Positions 35,041 to 43,555 are shown, numbered from the stretch's first letter. The stretch: 64,000 nucleotides of DNA from Arthrobacter sp. 24S4-2 (GCF_005280255.1 NZ_CP040018.1:4774001-4838000); one strand, 5' to 3'. The notes: generated by a model not told the origin, from the sequence alone. Program-made: numbers and translations.

Positions 35041-35220
35041 ATGAGCGAGAAACCGCAGGCGTCGGAGCGTGTCCACAGCGAGGCTCCGGCTGAGGGCGAC
35101 GAGACCGCCGATCCACGGGATATCCGCGTGCATTCGCAGGAACCGGCCGAAGGCGCCGACGTCACAGGCGCCGACGTCACAGGTGCCGACGTACCTGACG
35201 AACCGGGCGACGGCGGCTGA
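35041..35220 (+). CDS. Small acidic protein with GADVT repeats
   Basis: This 59-residue reading frame starts MSEKPQASERVHSEAPAEGD and ends DVPDEPGDGG. It is strongly acidic and probably disordered. AGGAG lies five bases before the ATG. Three 15-bp units at 35152-35196 encode GADVT-GADVT-GADVP. It lies 79 bp before the DUF6221 gene. I recognise no function; the good ribosome site and the frame-keeping repeat support it being real. Confidence 0.5.
   Translation: MSEKPQASERVHSEAPAEGDETADPRDIRVHSQEPAEGADVTGADVTGADVPDEPGDGG
35152..35196. repeat. Three 15-bp units (GADVT)
   Basis: GGCGCCGACGTCACA occurs twice exactly and a third time as GGTGCCGACGTACCT, in frame in the small acidic protein. Confidence 0.9.
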
Positions 35221-35299
35221 ACAGGCCGCCTGGGAAGGCGCCGAAAGGGTCCGTAAATCAGGCATTTCCGCAACCGCGCCGGGCGCGTACGCTCGGTTT

Positions 35300-35614
35300 G
35301 TGGACATTGTCGAATTCCTGACCGAGCGCATCCGGGAGGACGAGGCCGCGGCCCGCAAGATCCTCAGCGACCGGACTGTGTCCGAGTCCGGAAAATGGTA
35401 CGAACACCGCCTGCTGCTGGAGTGCGAGGCGAAGAAGAGGGTCATCCGCATCGTCGAGTCGGCCCGGCAGACGGCCCTGGCGACCATGGTCAGCGACCCC
35501 TTTGAGGAGGAGTCCCGCTGGATCCCTGAGGCCATCGAATGGACCACCCGTTCATTGAAGGCCCTGGCCCTGCCGTATGCCGACCACCCGGACTTCGAGC
35601 AGGACTGGCTGTAG
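35300..35614 (+). CDS. DUF6221 family protein
   Basis: The 104-residue protein probably begins at GTG 35300 (MDIVEFLTERIREDEAAA). It has the features of DUF6221, a small actinobacterial and actinophage family: an acidic first helix, WYEHRLLLECEAKKRVIRIV in the middle and LKALALPYADHPDFEQDW at the end. The function is unknown. No strong ribosome site precedes the GTG, so a longer start is possible. It is convergent with the lipoprotein gene, 10 bp apart. Confidence 0.75.
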   Translation: MDIVEFLTERIREDEAAARKILSDRTVSESGKWYEHRLLLECEAKKRVIRIVESARQTALATMVSDPFEEESRWIPEAIEWTTRSLKALALPYADHPDFEQDWL

Positions 35615-35624
35615 GCCTGCGCGG

Positions 35625-36404
35625 CTAGCCCGCGGGCCGCAGCGAGGTGATCATCCGCTTGATGTCGCGGTACTCGGCGGTCTCCGTGTAGATCTTGGCT
35701 TTCTCGAGATACGGCAGGGAGGCGTCCCCGGGCGTTTCATTGTTCGCCGGATTGTAGAACGCGCCGAACATGGCGGCATTGGGCGGCCATGTGAAGAAGT
35801 GGAAGATGGCGCACGCCGAGTCTCCCGACGGCGGAGGGCCGGAGGTGATGCCGTAGGCCGCAGCGGGTGTGTCTGCGGGTCCGGGATCCGCGGAGGTTCC
35901 CCGGGTCTCGAACGTAAACCGCGGTGTTGCCCCCTTCCAGGTCAGCGCCGTCAGTTCGTGCGTGTCCAGCACTGAGTACGGGTAACGATCCACGCACGTG
36001 GAGCCCGTGGCCATGTTGGTCCGGAGCGTCGCCAAAGGCTTCCCGGCCGGGTTGGTGATCTCGGCGAACGCGCCGCCGCCCTCAGCCAGCTCGCCCGCCG
36101 GATCCTTGACGCTCCAAGCCGCTGGAAGGTCGAAAACCAGCTGGCCGTCCGCCGTCGTGTAGCTGGTCCAGGCAGCCGACTCCGGGGAATTTCCGGACGC
36201 GCCCGGCCCCTTGGATCCGCCCGGGGCGGTTGGCGTTGGCGCGGTCGTGGAGCCCGGCGCCGCCGTTGAAGTCGCGGAGGCGGGCAGGTCGCTTGCATTT
36301 TGGGACGCCGGCCCCGCCGGCCCCGCCTGCTGGCCGCAGCCGGTGAGCAGGCAGGCAATGATGACGGCGGGAGCCGTAATGCGGGACGATGCTGGCAAGC
36401 GCAT
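35625..36404 (-). CDS. Predicted lipoprotein
   Basis: The 259-residue protein has a signal peptide ending in the lipobox LLTGC (Cys23), so it should be anchored on the outside of the membrane. A Pro/Thr/Gly/Ala-rich linker (about 24-75) leads to a globular domain (SYTTADGQLVFDLPAAWSVKD onward), with two further cysteines that could pair. I recognise no specific family; the domain resembles the wall-exposed domains of many actinobacterial lipoproteins only in general style. GGAGGATG precedes the ATG. Confidence 0.8.
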   Translation of the reverse strand: MRLPASSRITAPAVIIACLLTGCGQQAGPAGPASQNASDLPASATSTAAPGSTTAPTPTAPGGSKGPGASGNSPESAAWTSYTTADGQLVFDLPAAWSVKDPAGELAEGGGAFAEITNPAGKPLATLRTNMATGSTCVDRYPYSVLDTHELTALTWKGATPRFTFETRGTSADPGPADTPAAAYGITSGPPPSGDSACAIFHFFTWPPNAAMFGAFYNPANNETPGDASLPYLEKAKIYTETAEYRDIKRMITSLRPAG

Positions 36405-36558
36405 GCCATCCTCCTTTGGCCACGGGCTGGTCCATCCATTGTGGCGCTCTACCCGGCATTCGGAACCCTGCCGGCCTCATTGCCGCCGAACTGTAGCCGG
36501 TCATGACGAATTGTTGCCGCCCTGAAATATCCCCAGCCGGGATGGTGTTGGCCCGGAC

Positions 36559-37200
36559 ATGACAACAATAGGAATCATCGGTGCAGGACACATTGGAAGC
36601 CAGATTGCCCGCAAGGCGGTGGAGCTCGGCTATGACGTGGTCATCAGCAATTCTCGCGGGCCGGAAACATTGACGGGGCTGGTGGCGGAACTGGGGCCGC
36701 GGGCCCGGGCCGCAACACCGGCGGAGGCGGCAGCGGCCGGCGATTTCGCCGTCGTGACCGTGCCGCTGAAGAGCATCGGGGACCTTCCGGTGCAGCCGCT
36801 GGAGGGCAAGATCGTGATTGACACGAACAACTACTACTGGGAGCGGGACGGCCGTTTCCCGGAGCTCGACAGCGGCGAAGCCACCACGTCCGGGCTGCTG
36901 CAGAAGCACCTTCCAACGTCCAAGGTGGCCAAGGGCTTCAACCACATCATGGCGAGGGACATCACCACCGACGGTACGCCAGCCGGCACGGCGAACCGCC
37001 GCGCGCTCGCGACGGCCAGCGACTACGCCGAAGCGGCTGAACTCGTGGCGAAGCTCTACGACGAGTTCGGCTTCGACACGGTCAACGTCGGCCCGCTGTC
37101 CGAAAGCTGGCGCGTGGAACGGGACCGTCCGGCCTACGTCGTGCGCCAGAATGCGGCGGAACTCACCGAGAACGTGGCCCGGGCTCCCCGCACCGTCTGA
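36559..37200 (+). CDS. NADPH-dependent F420 reductase-like oxidoreductase
   Basis: The 213-residue protein has a Rossmann fold with an N-terminal GIIGAGHIGSQIARKAVELG nucleotide site and VVISNSRGPETL, whose Ser-Arg suggests NADP(H). KIVIDTNNYYWERDG and VAKGFNHIMARDI fit the F420-NADP oxidoreductase/ProC-like group of about this length. The actual partner, F420 or another substrate, is not evident and no F420 genes lie nearby. It stands alone, convergent with the DUF1992 gene 3 bp away. Confidence 0.85.
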   Translation: MTTIGIIGAGHIGSQIARKAVELGYDVVISNSRGPETLTGLVAELGPRARAATPAEAAAAGDFAVVTVPLKSIGDLPVQPLEGKIVIDTNNYYWERDGRFPELDSGEATTSGLLQKHLPTSKVAKGFNHIMARDITTDGTPAGTANRRALATASDYAEAAELVAKLYDEFGFDTVNVGPLSESWRVERDRPAYVVRQNAAELTENVARAPRTV

Positions 37201-37203
37201 GCC

Positions 37204-37824
37204 TTATCCGGCTCCGCCCTTGACGGGCCCCTCCCAGATGCGCCGCCACCAGGGCCGCTTCAACTCAGGCTCCGGTGGCGGCCCGGCCGTGGCTGCCGCA
37301 GCAGCGCGTCGTTCGCGCCAGCGCGCCACTTCCGCCTCAGCGACGCGGGTCTTGGTGATAACCGGCGGCCCGCCCTGCAGCTGGCGGCGGGCATCGATCA
37401 CGCGCTTGTTGAAGTCCTCCAGGATGTCGCGGACCTCCTTCTCGGAGTACTGGGCGTCGAGCCTGGAGTCGAGTTCGGCGTCCTCGGTGCGGAGGAGGAT
37501 GGCTTTCGGACCCATGCCCGTGAGGTTCTCGCGCTGGATCAGGCCCTTAACCCACCAGTCAGGATCGTAGCCCTCCCCCAGCCCGGGGATCGGCTTGCCG
37601 GCGTACTTCAGGTTGTCGAACTTCCCCTGCGCCATGGCGTCCCGGATCAGGTATTCGGCCCTCTTGGCGTCGTCCACCCCCCGGCGCTTTTCCCGATCTT
37701 TCTCCTCGGCTGCCGTGAGCTCGGCTTCCTCCCGGGCAGACATGCCCGTAGCCCGGACGGCGCGCAGTTCGGCGGCACGCTCCACCCGGCGCTTGAACGC
37801 GCCTCCCGGTTCCCCGCTGGGCAT
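37204..37824 (-). CDS. DUF1992 (DnaJC28-like) protein
   Basis: The protein of about 206 residues has the DUF1992 core, AEYLIRDAMAQGKFDNLKYAGKPIPGLGEGYDPDWW, also found in eukaryotic DNAJC28. A basic, helical N-terminus and a Pro/Arg-rich tail (KRPWWRRIWEGP) flank it. The role is unknown. I chose the ATG at 37824 (MPSGEPGGAFKRR); a GTG at 37830 and an ATG at 37923 are in frame, but the latter would overlap the truncated FMN reductase. Confidence 0.85.
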   Translation of the reverse strand: MPSGEPGGAFKRRVERAAELRAVRATGMSAREEAELTAAEEKDREKRRGVDDAKRAEYLIRDAMAQGKFDNLKYAGKPIPGLGEGYDPDWWVKGLIQRENLTGMGPKAILLRTEDAELDSRLDAQYSEKEVRDILEDFNKRVIDARRQLQGGPPVITKTRVAEAEVARWRERRAAAAATAGPPPEPELKRPWWRRIWEGPVKGGAG

Positions 37825-37891
37825 ATCCACACCGTCCCTGGGCCGATCCTCAACAATCCGGCTTCCAGTATTCAGAGGCGTCCGGCGAGTT

Positions 37892-38188
37892 TCAAGACCG
37901 GCGTGATCCCCAGTCGATGGCATTCTTGAGCGCTCCGGGGATGGAGCGGTTGTATTCGGGCGACACGAACAGGATGCCGTCCGAACCTTGAATGGCCTCC
38001 TTCAGCGCGCGGCCGGCCGGTGGAAAATCGGCGTCGTAGTCGTAGCTGTAAAGCGGCAGGTCTTTGATGGGGATTTCGGTGAACTCGAGGTCATCGGGAG
38101 CCAGTTTGATCAAGGCGTTGGCGAGCGTGCGGTTGATTGAGCCGCGGGCGAGGCTCCCGACGAAGTAGCCGATCTTGAACGTTGCCAT
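37892..38188 (-). pseudogene. NAD(P)H-dependent FMN reductase, C-terminal half missing
   Basis: This 98-residue frame is the first half of an NADPH-dependent FMN reductase: FKIGYFVGSLARGSINRTLA is the FMN phosphate loop and GILFVSPEYNRSIPGALKNAI the second flavin motif. Homologues continue for about 90 more residues after DWxSRP. Here DWGSRRS is followed at once by a stop. None of the three downstream frames resumes the fold before the DUF1992 gene. A deletion has probably removed the 3' half, so the product is unlikely to work. Confidence 0.75.
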
Positions 38189-38343
38189 GCGACAGATCCC
38201 TTCTCTGGGCCGGTCTGGGCCGGCCGGCCGACTGATGGGCTGTGCCCGACGCAGGCGCGGCCCATCAGCCAGTCCAGCACAGAACGCGGGTGGCGGCCAG
38301 AGGTGTGCAGCAGTATTGACGTCCCCGGCCCTTATGAAGCGAA

Positions 38344-39030
38344 TCAGCCGATCGGCTCGGCCATCCGCTCCACGACGTACTGGGCATCCACCGAGGAGCC
38401 GGTGACGGGATCCGTCATTTCGACCTTCCAGCTGCGGGCGAACTGGTCCACGCCGTGCGTCATGGCCACAGTGCCCGAGATAAGGACAGTGCCGGGCTGG
38501 TTAAGGCCGCGCTCGGTGAGGACATCAAGCCAGTAGTCCGGGCTCAGCAGTGCTGCCAGTGAGCTGTCCTGGATGAGCGTGTCCGGAGTGTCACCCTCCC
38601 CCACCCATCCCCTCAGCGTGATCTGGTCCAGGCGGTCCCGCACGTCATCGAGCCGCCAGGCCTTCCGGCCCAGAACGTCAGGGCTCGCGTTCTTGCTCCA
38701 GGCCACGCCGTGGACCTCGAGTTCCCGGTCGGTGTGGTCGCACGCGACGGTAAGCAGCACGCCGTCGTCGGTGATGACCAGCGCCCACTCAGCCTCCCCG
38801 GAGGTCCGGCCATGCTGCACGCGGACTTCGGAAACCTGCTGCGCCAGGTAGGGCGACACGGGATAGAGCGCCGGGGTGGTGGCGGGACCCGGAACACCCA
38901 GCTCAGCCAGTTCGGCGATGTGGGCCTGCACTTCGGCCTGTTCACGCCCTGCATAGCCTGCGTTCAGGAGGTGCTTGACCTGCACGTCCCGGGTGCTGCC
39001 GTCGGGGAGTTCGAAGCTCAGAGTAGTCAT
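38344..39030 (-). CDS. DUF2848 protein, probable catabolic enzyme
   Basis: The 228-residue cytoplasmic protein matches DUF2848: it opens LSFELPDGSTRDVQVKHLLNAGYAGR and has TPALYPVSPYLAQQVSEVRVQ, GEAEWALVITDDGVLLTVACDHTDRELE and the LISGTVAMTHG stretch. The LL-AGY-GRD-AEV-AHI layout and GT/G ending recall fumarylacetoacetase-like folds, but the reaction is unknown. It is divergent from an MHS transporter across a TGTATACA operator that recurs before the nitrilase gene, so it belongs to that catabolic module. Confidence 0.85.
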   Translation of the reverse strand: MTTLSFELPDGSTRDVQVKHLLNAGYAGREQAEVQAHIAELAELGVPGPATTPALYPVSPYLAQQVSEVRVQHGRTSGEAEWALVITDDGVLLTVACDHTDRELEVHGVAWSKNASPDVLGRKAWRLDDVRDRLDQITLRGWVGEGDTPDTLIQDSSLAALLSPDYWLDVLTERGLNQPGTVLISGTVAMTHGVDQFARSWKVEMTDPVTGSSVDAQYVVERMAEPIG

Positions 39031-39115
39031 GTTCCATCCATCCTTTGCGTGTCCTGCTGGAGAAATTTACAAACCGGAAACCGGAAACGGTCGCCAATGT
39101 ACATCCAGTATGCGT

Positions 39116-39127
39116 AATGTATACATT
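39116..39127. promoter_or_regulatory. GntR operator in DUF2848/transporter divergent promoter
   Basis: AATGTATACATT is a perfect 12-bp palindrome containing TGTATACA, the same core as at 41274 beside the GntR gene. The form fits FadR-subfamily sites. Confidence 0.75.
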
Positions 39128-39179
39128 TAACGCCAGCGTGACAGGCGTCACCCGTAAAGATCTCGTGGAGGACAACACC

Positions 39180-40571
39180 ATGGCCAACGTCCCAGTTCCG
39201 GCTTCCGGCGCAGCGCCGCGTCCGGACAAGCCGATTCACCCCAAGGGCCTGTACAAGGCCTTCGCCGCCAGCCTCACCGGCACCGCCCTCGAGTGGTATG
39301 ACTTCGCCGTCTACTCGGCCGCGGCCGCCGTCGTTTTTCCCATTGTCTTCTTCCCGTCGTCCGATCCCCTGACCGGGACCATCCTGGCCTTTTCCACCTA
39401 CGCGGTGGGGTACGTATCCCGTCCGGTGGGCGGCATCATCTTCGGCCGGCTCGGTGACCGAATCGGCCGCAAGAAGGTCCTGGTCACAACGCTGATGATC
39501 ATCGGCGTGGCCACCGTGCTGATCGGCGTGCTGCCGGGCTACGGCAGCATCGGCATCGCCGCCCCGATCATTTTGGTGCTGCTGCGCTTCGCCCAGGGCG
39601 TGGGCGTGGGCGGCGAGTGGGGCGGCGCCGTGCTGCTCTCCAGCGAATACGGCGATCCCCACCGCCGCGGCTTCTGGGCATCGGCAGCCCAGGTGGGCCC
39701 GCCCGCAGGCAACCTCATGGCGAACGGCGCCCTGGCCGTCCTCACCCTGGTGCTGACCGAAGAGCAGTTCATCAGCTTCGGCTGGCGCATCGCGTTCCTG
39801 GTCTCGGCCCTGCTGGTCGGTTTCGGGCTCTGGATCCGCCTGAAACTGGAGGACACCCCCATCTTCAAGGCCATCGAGGCACATGGAGAACAGCCCAGCG
39901 CGCCCGTCCGCGAGGTCTTCAACAAGGAACTCCGCCCGCTCATCGCCGCCATTCTGTGCCGTGTGGGCCCGGATGTCCTCTATGCGCTGTTCACCGTCTT
40001 TACCCTTACGTACGGCATCCAGGTCCTCGGCTACGAACGCAACGAGGTGCTCACCGCCGTGCTGATCGGCTCCGCGTTCCAGCTGTTCATGATCCCGCTG
40101 GCCGGCGCTGTGTCCGACCGCTTCAACCGCCGCTTGGTCTACGGGGCCGGCGCCGTGGTTGGTGCCGTGTGGACGTTTGTCTTCTTCGGCATCCTCGGCG
40201 GGGACAACCCGCCGATGCTCATCGCCGGCATTGTGCTGGGCCTCATGGCCCACTCGTTCATGTACGGCCCGCAGGCCGCCTTCATTGTGGAGCAGTTCTC
40301 CCCGCGGCTGCGCTCCACGGGCAGCTCACTGGCCTACACTTTCGCCGGCGTGATCGGCGGCGCCATCGCCCCGCTGATGTTCACGCTCCTGCTGTCGCAG
40401 TTCGGCACCTGGATTCCGGTGGCCATCTACGTGGCCGTGGCCGCCGCCGTCACCGCAGTGGGCCTTGCCCTCGGCCGGAACTCCAACACCGTGGAGGACG
40501 AGGACTACCGCCTGCTGCTGGAAGGATCCGCGGCAGCGCGCCAGCAGACGGCCATCGGCGTAGCCAACTGA
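39180..40571 (+). CDS. MFS transporter, MHS family
   Basis: The 463-residue, 12-helix transporter has the MHS signature ALEWYDFAVYSAAAAVVFP and the loop motif GRLGDRIGRKKVLVT. AQGVGVGGEWGGAVLL is typical of MHS helix 4. The ATG at 39180 (MANVPVPASG) has GGAGG eight bases upstream. It is divergent from DUF2848 and followed by a convergent GntR gene. The substrate is probably an organic acid or amide handled by the DUF2848 and nitrilase-family enzymes on either side. Confidence 0.92.
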   Translation: MANVPVPASGAAPRPDKPIHPKGLYKAFAASLTGTALEWYDFAVYSAAAAVVFPIVFFPSSDPLTGTILAFSTYAVGYVSRPVGGIIFGRLGDRIGRKKVLVTTLMIIGVATVLIGVLPGYGSIGIAAPIILVLLRFAQGVGVGGEWGGAVLLSSEYGDPHRRGFWASAAQVGPPAGNLMANGALAVLTLVLTEEQFISFGWRIAFLVSALLVGFGLWIRLKLEDTPIFKAIEAHGEQPSAPVREVFNKELRPLIAAILCRVGPDVLYALFTVFTLTYGIQVLGYERNEVLTAVLIGSAFQLFMIPLAGAVSDRFNRRLVYGAGAVVGAVWTFVFFGILGGDNPPMLIAGIVLGLMAHSFMYGPQAAFIVEQFSPRLRSTGSSLAYTFAGVIGGAIAPLMFTLLLSQFGTWIPVAIYVAVAAAVTAVGLALGRNSNTVEDEDYRLLLEGSAAARQQTAIGVAN

Positions 40572-40610
40572 CGAATCAAACTAACGGAATCCTACAGAAC
40601 AGGCCGATGC

Positions 40611-41267
40611 TCAGGTGCGGAGCAGGATATCCCGGGTGACGGCCAGATGATGGTCAATGGCTTCCTGGGCCTTCGCGGCATCGCCGGACACCAGGGCATC
40701 GAGTATGGCCTGGTGTTCGGCGCATACCTGCTCCCGCCGTCCGCCGGTACGGAAAAGGGCGGAGACGCCCACCAGGATCTGCCGGACGTGGAGTTTGCTG
40801 TAGGTCCGGGAGATGAGTTCGTTGCCCGCGGCGTCGATCAGCTGCTGGTGGAAGAGGGTGTCCAGCCGGATGAACTCCTGCGCAGCCTCCGCGTCCAGCT
40901 GCCGGGGCAGCTGGGCCTGCCGGTCCAAGGTGTCCTGCATGGTCTGCGCGGGCACCCGGCTCTGTTCGATAACCAGGCGGGCGGCATGGCTTTCCAGTAC
41001 GCCGCGCAGTTCCATCAGCTCCGACATTTCGCGGCCCGTCACCGGCGGAACATAGGCCCCGCGCTGCGGAATCAGTTCCACCAGGCCGTCGGAGACGAGC
41101 AGCAGGAGGGCTTCCCGGACCGGAGTCCGCGAGACGCCGATTTCGGCGGCCAGCTCCTGCTCATTCAGGAACTTCCCCTGCATCTCCGGGTCGATCAGGA
41201 CATTTTCCCGCAGGTACGCGTACGCCTTCTCGCGGCCGGACGCCGCTGTCCCCGAACTTTTTCGCAT
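40611..41267 (-). CDS. GntR-family regulator, FCD type
   Basis: The 218-residue protein has a winged helix (about 12-75; LAAEIGVSRTPVREALLLL, LIPQRGAYVPP) and an FCD domain with metal-site residues in IRLDTLFHQQLIDAAGN and a C-terminal EAIDHHLAVTRDIL. It is divergent from the nitrilase gene, and TGTATACA lies 7 bp upstream of its start. The same palindrome is in the DUF2848/transporter promoter region, so it probably controls all three transcripts and itself. Confidence 0.93.
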   Translation of the reverse strand: MRKSSGTAASGREKAYAYLRENVLIDPEMQGKFLNEQELAAEIGVSRTPVREALLLLVSDGLVELIPQRGAYVPPVTGREMSELMELRGVLESHAARLVIEQSRVPAQTMQDTLDRQAQLPRQLDAEAAQEFIRLDTLFHQQLIDAAGNELISRTYSKLHVRQILVGVSALFRTGGRREQVCAEHQAILDALVSGDAAKAQEAIDHHLAVTRDILLRT

Positions 41268-41273
41268 ACATTA

Positions 41274-41281
41274 TGTATACA
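41274..41281. promoter_or_regulatory. GntR operator between gntR and nitrilase gene
   Basis: TGTATACA lies between the divergent starts, inside ATACATTATGTATAC, which itself is palindromic. It repeats the core of the site at 39116. Confidence 0.7.
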
Positions 41282-41299
41282 ACAGACCGGAGTAATTTC

Positions 41300-42094
41300 A
41301 TGCGTTTAGCAGTGGCCCAAATCATCACCGGAGCCGACCTGGCCGCCAACCTGGAGCTGATTCGAGACTACGCCACGCGGGCCAAAGCTGCCGGAGCCGA
41401 GCTGGTGGTGTTCCCGGAAGCGGCGATGCGCGCCTTCGGCAACAGCCTGGCCGACATCGCGGAGCCGCTGGACGGACCATGGGCTGCCGCCGTCCGCAGC
41501 ATTGCCCACGAGCTGGACATCGCCATCGTGGCGGGGATGTTCACCCCGGGCGACGGCGGCCGCGTCCGGAACACCCTGCTGGTCACCCATCCGGGCATCG
41601 ACACCTCCTACGACAAGATCCACCTCTTTGATGCCTTCGGTTTCGCCGAGTCCGATTCGGTGGACGCCGGCACGTCACCCGTGACCTTCGAGCTAAACGG
41701 CACGGTAATCGGCCTCGCCACCTGTTACGACGTGCGCTTCCCGGCGCTCTTCACGGCCAATGCCCGGGCCGGGGCCCAGGTCAACATCGTCTGCGCCTCG
41801 TGGGGGGCCGGCGAAGGAAAGGCGGAGCAGTGGGACCTGCTGATCCGGGCGCGCGCCGTGGACAGCACCACGTTCGTGGTGGCCTGCGGCCAGGGCGATC
41901 CCGCGAGCATCGGCCTGCCGTCCGCCGGCGCCGCCCCCACCGGGATCGGCCACAGTGCGGTAATCTCCCCGCTCGGCTCCCCGCTGGTTACGTTGGGCAC
42001 CGAGCCCGAGCTGGCCGTGGTGGACATCGACACGGCCGTCATCACCAACGTCCGCGGAAAACTGCCGGTGCTCGCGAACGCGCGGACCTTCTAG
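41300..42094 (+). CDS. Carbon-nitrogen hydrolase (nitrilase superfamily)
   Basis: The 264-residue protein hydrolyses a C-N bond, probably of an amide. The catalytic triad is visible: Glu in VVFPEAAM, Lys in YDKIHLFDAFGF and Cys in GLATCYDVRFPALF. The length and the K-H-L-F context suit the omega-amidase/amidase branches rather than true nitrilases. The ATG at 41300 (MRLAVAQI) has CCGGAG seven bases upstream; the in-frame ATG at 41273 would overlap the operator. It belongs with the GntR, MHS transporter and DUF2848 genes. A strong terminator follows. Confidence 0.92.
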   Translation: MRLAVAQIITGADLAANLELIRDYATRAKAAGAELVVFPEAAMRAFGNSLADIAEPLDGPWAAAVRSIAHELDIAIVAGMFTPGDGGRVRNTLLVTHPGIDTSYDKIHLFDAFGFAESDSVDAGTSPVTFELNGTVIGLATCYDVRFPALFTANARAGAQVNIVCASWGAGEGKAEQWDLLIRARAVDSTTFVVACGQGDPASIGLPSAGAAPTGIGHSAVISPLGSPLVTLGTEPELAVVDIDTAVITNVRGKLPVLANARTF

Positions 42095-42113
42095 GGGCGC
42101 ACGCGGTTAAAGG

Positions 42114-42157
42114 AGCGGACGACGGCGGGACCTCCCGCCGTCGTCCGCTTTCCTTTT
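42114..42157. terminator. GACGACGGCGGG-type terminator, copy 3
   Basis: AGCGGACGACGGCGGGA pairs perfectly over 17 bp with TCCCGCCGTCGTCCGCT and is followed by TTCCTTTT. It ends the nitrilase transcript. Confidence 0.9.
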
Positions 42158-42270
42158 GACTGCGGTCGCCGACACGTTCCAGGGTCTGTCCCGCCTGCAG
42201 GGTGGTCTGGTCAGTCGCTGCGCGCATCGCTACCCTGACTGGTAACCGCTCCCCGAGGAAGAAGGACAAA

Positions 42271-42522
42271 GTGGACGAAGAGGGCATCCTGCACCGCATC
42301 CAAAGGCTCGTTGAGGAGGAACGCGAGCTCCGCGAAAAAGCGGAATCCGCCGCGCCCGGGCCCGAGCACGCGCCCGACCGCACACGACTCAAGCGCATTG
42401 AGGAGGACCTGGACCAGTGCTGGGATCTGCTGCGCCAGAGGCGGGCCAAGGTGCAATACGGCGAGAATCCGGACGAGGCGGCGCCGCGGCCGGTCAAGCA
42501 GGTTGAGGACTACCGCGGCTGA
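42271..42522 (+). CDS. DUF2630 family protein
   Basis: The 83-residue protein starts at GTG 42271 (MDEEGILHRIQRLVEEEREL) with GAAGGA just upstream. It is highly charged and mainly helical, with a central acidic/basic stretch and TRLKRIEEDLDQCWDLLRQRRA, the conserved part of DUF2630. The function is unknown; the family is widespread in actinobacteria. It stands alone between a terminator and the next promoter. Confidence 0.8.
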   Translation: MDEEGILHRIQRLVEEERELREKAESAAPGPEHAPDRTRLKRIEEDLDQCWDLLRQRRAKVQYGENPDEAAPRPVKQVEDYRG

Positions 42523-42604
42523 CCTCCCTTCCGCGGCGCGGGCATTCTGTGATACCGGTGAGGCCTTCCCGCGCCGTTCTCTGCGCGACATCTTGCCGAC
42601 ACCT

Positions 42605-42633
42605 TTGACAGGCCGTGTGACAGATGCCATAGT
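42605..42633 (+). promoter_or_regulatory. Promoter of a leaderless gntR transcript
   Basis: TTGACA (42605-42610) and CATAGT (42628-42633), 17 bases apart, form a near-consensus promoter. The ATG of the GntR gene is at 42640, seven bases after the -10, where transcription should start. No ribosome site is present, so the mRNA is probably leaderless. Confidence 0.75.
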
Positions 42634-42639
42634 TTTCAC

Positions 42640-43368
42640 ATGGACCTGTTGGACAGCTGGACAGCTGCACAAGATCGAGTGGTACGCGTTGGCGCGGCTG
42701 AAGCGGTTTTCGCATCCCTCCGCGGTGCCATCGAAGGCGGCCGGATCCCGGTCGGCACCCGCCTGGACTCGGAGGCATCGCTGGCCAAGCAGTACGGCGT
42801 CAGCCGCACGATGGTCAGGGAGGCACTGCGTTCCTGCACCGCTTTGGGACTGACTGCCACCCACACCGGCAAGGGCACCTTCGTCATCGCTGACAAGGTC
42901 ACCCAGGACCTCAAACTAGGCAAATACTCGGCCAGTGCCCTCGTAGAAGCCCGCCCCCATGTAGAGGTGCCGGCCGCGGGCCTCGCCGCCCAACGCCGCA
43001 GCAGCGAAGATCTGGAGGCTCTTCGGGAAATCCTTCGGGAAATGTCCCAAGAGGACGATCTTCAGCAGTGGGTGCTTCTGAACACCGAGTTCCACGTGAC
43101 CATCGCCCGGTGCAGCGGCAACGGCGTGTTCGAATCATTCCTGTCGGACATCTGCGACGCCATGGCCAACCAGTCGAACACGCTCAACCTCGTGGCTGAC
43201 CGGCGCAAGGAATCGGGTGAGGAGCACGCCCGCATTTTCGCGGCCATCGAGAATGGATCAGCTGAGGACGCGTCCCAGGCCATGCGAATGCACTTGCACG
43301 GGGTTGAATGCGCCCTGGGCACCATCGTCCCGGGAAGCGAGAACTCCAGGGCCGGCCATACGCGCTAG
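42640..43368 (+). CDS. GntR-family regulator, FCD type, likely of aspA
   Basis: The 242-residue protein has a winged helix (about 20-90; LAKQYGVSRTMVREALRSC, HTGKGTFVIAD) and an FCD domain with FHVTIARCSGNGVFESFL and a C-terminal MRMHLHGVE. It lies 187 bp upstream of aspA on the same strand and probably regulates aspartate/C4-dicarboxylate use. The start coincides with the predicted transcript start (leaderless). Confidence 0.92.
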   Translation: MDLLDSWTAAQDRVVRVGAAEAVFASLRGAIEGGRIPVGTRLDSEASLAKQYGVSRTMVREALRSCTALGLTATHTGKGTFVIADKVTQDLKLGKYSASALVEARPHVEVPAAGLAAQRRSSEDLEALREILREMSQEDDLQQWVLLNTEFHVTIARCSGNGVFESFLSDICDAMANQSNTLNLVADRRKESGEEHARIFAAIENGSAEDASQAMRMHLHGVECALGTIVPGSENSRAGHTR

Positions 43369-43498
43369 ATCCTAAGTCCCGAACTTCACGTTTCCCTGAC
43401 CTACCCCAACCGCCGTAAGCCCCGCGCGGGCACCTTGCCGTGGAACCACTATGCCCACCGCGCTGCTGCAACGTCACTCAGGCCTGCCGCAGACCATA

Positions 43499-43528
43499 TC
43501 TTCCCGTCCAAGACTTTCCCGTCCACGC
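43499..43528. repeat. Diverged 15-bp tandem units before aspA
   Basis: TCTTCCCGTCCAAGA is followed by CTTTCCCGTCCACGC in the aspA leader, sharing a TTCCCGTCCA core 15 bases apart. It could duplicate a regulator half-site, or simply be another of the 15-bp duplications. Confidence 0.6.
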
Positions 43529-43555
43529 CCGTCACCGAAGCCCTGTGAGGACCCC

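Noticed and set aside
35152..35196. CRISPR-like or regulatory repeat
   Set aside because: The units are adjacent without spacers, 15 bp long and keep a reading frame.
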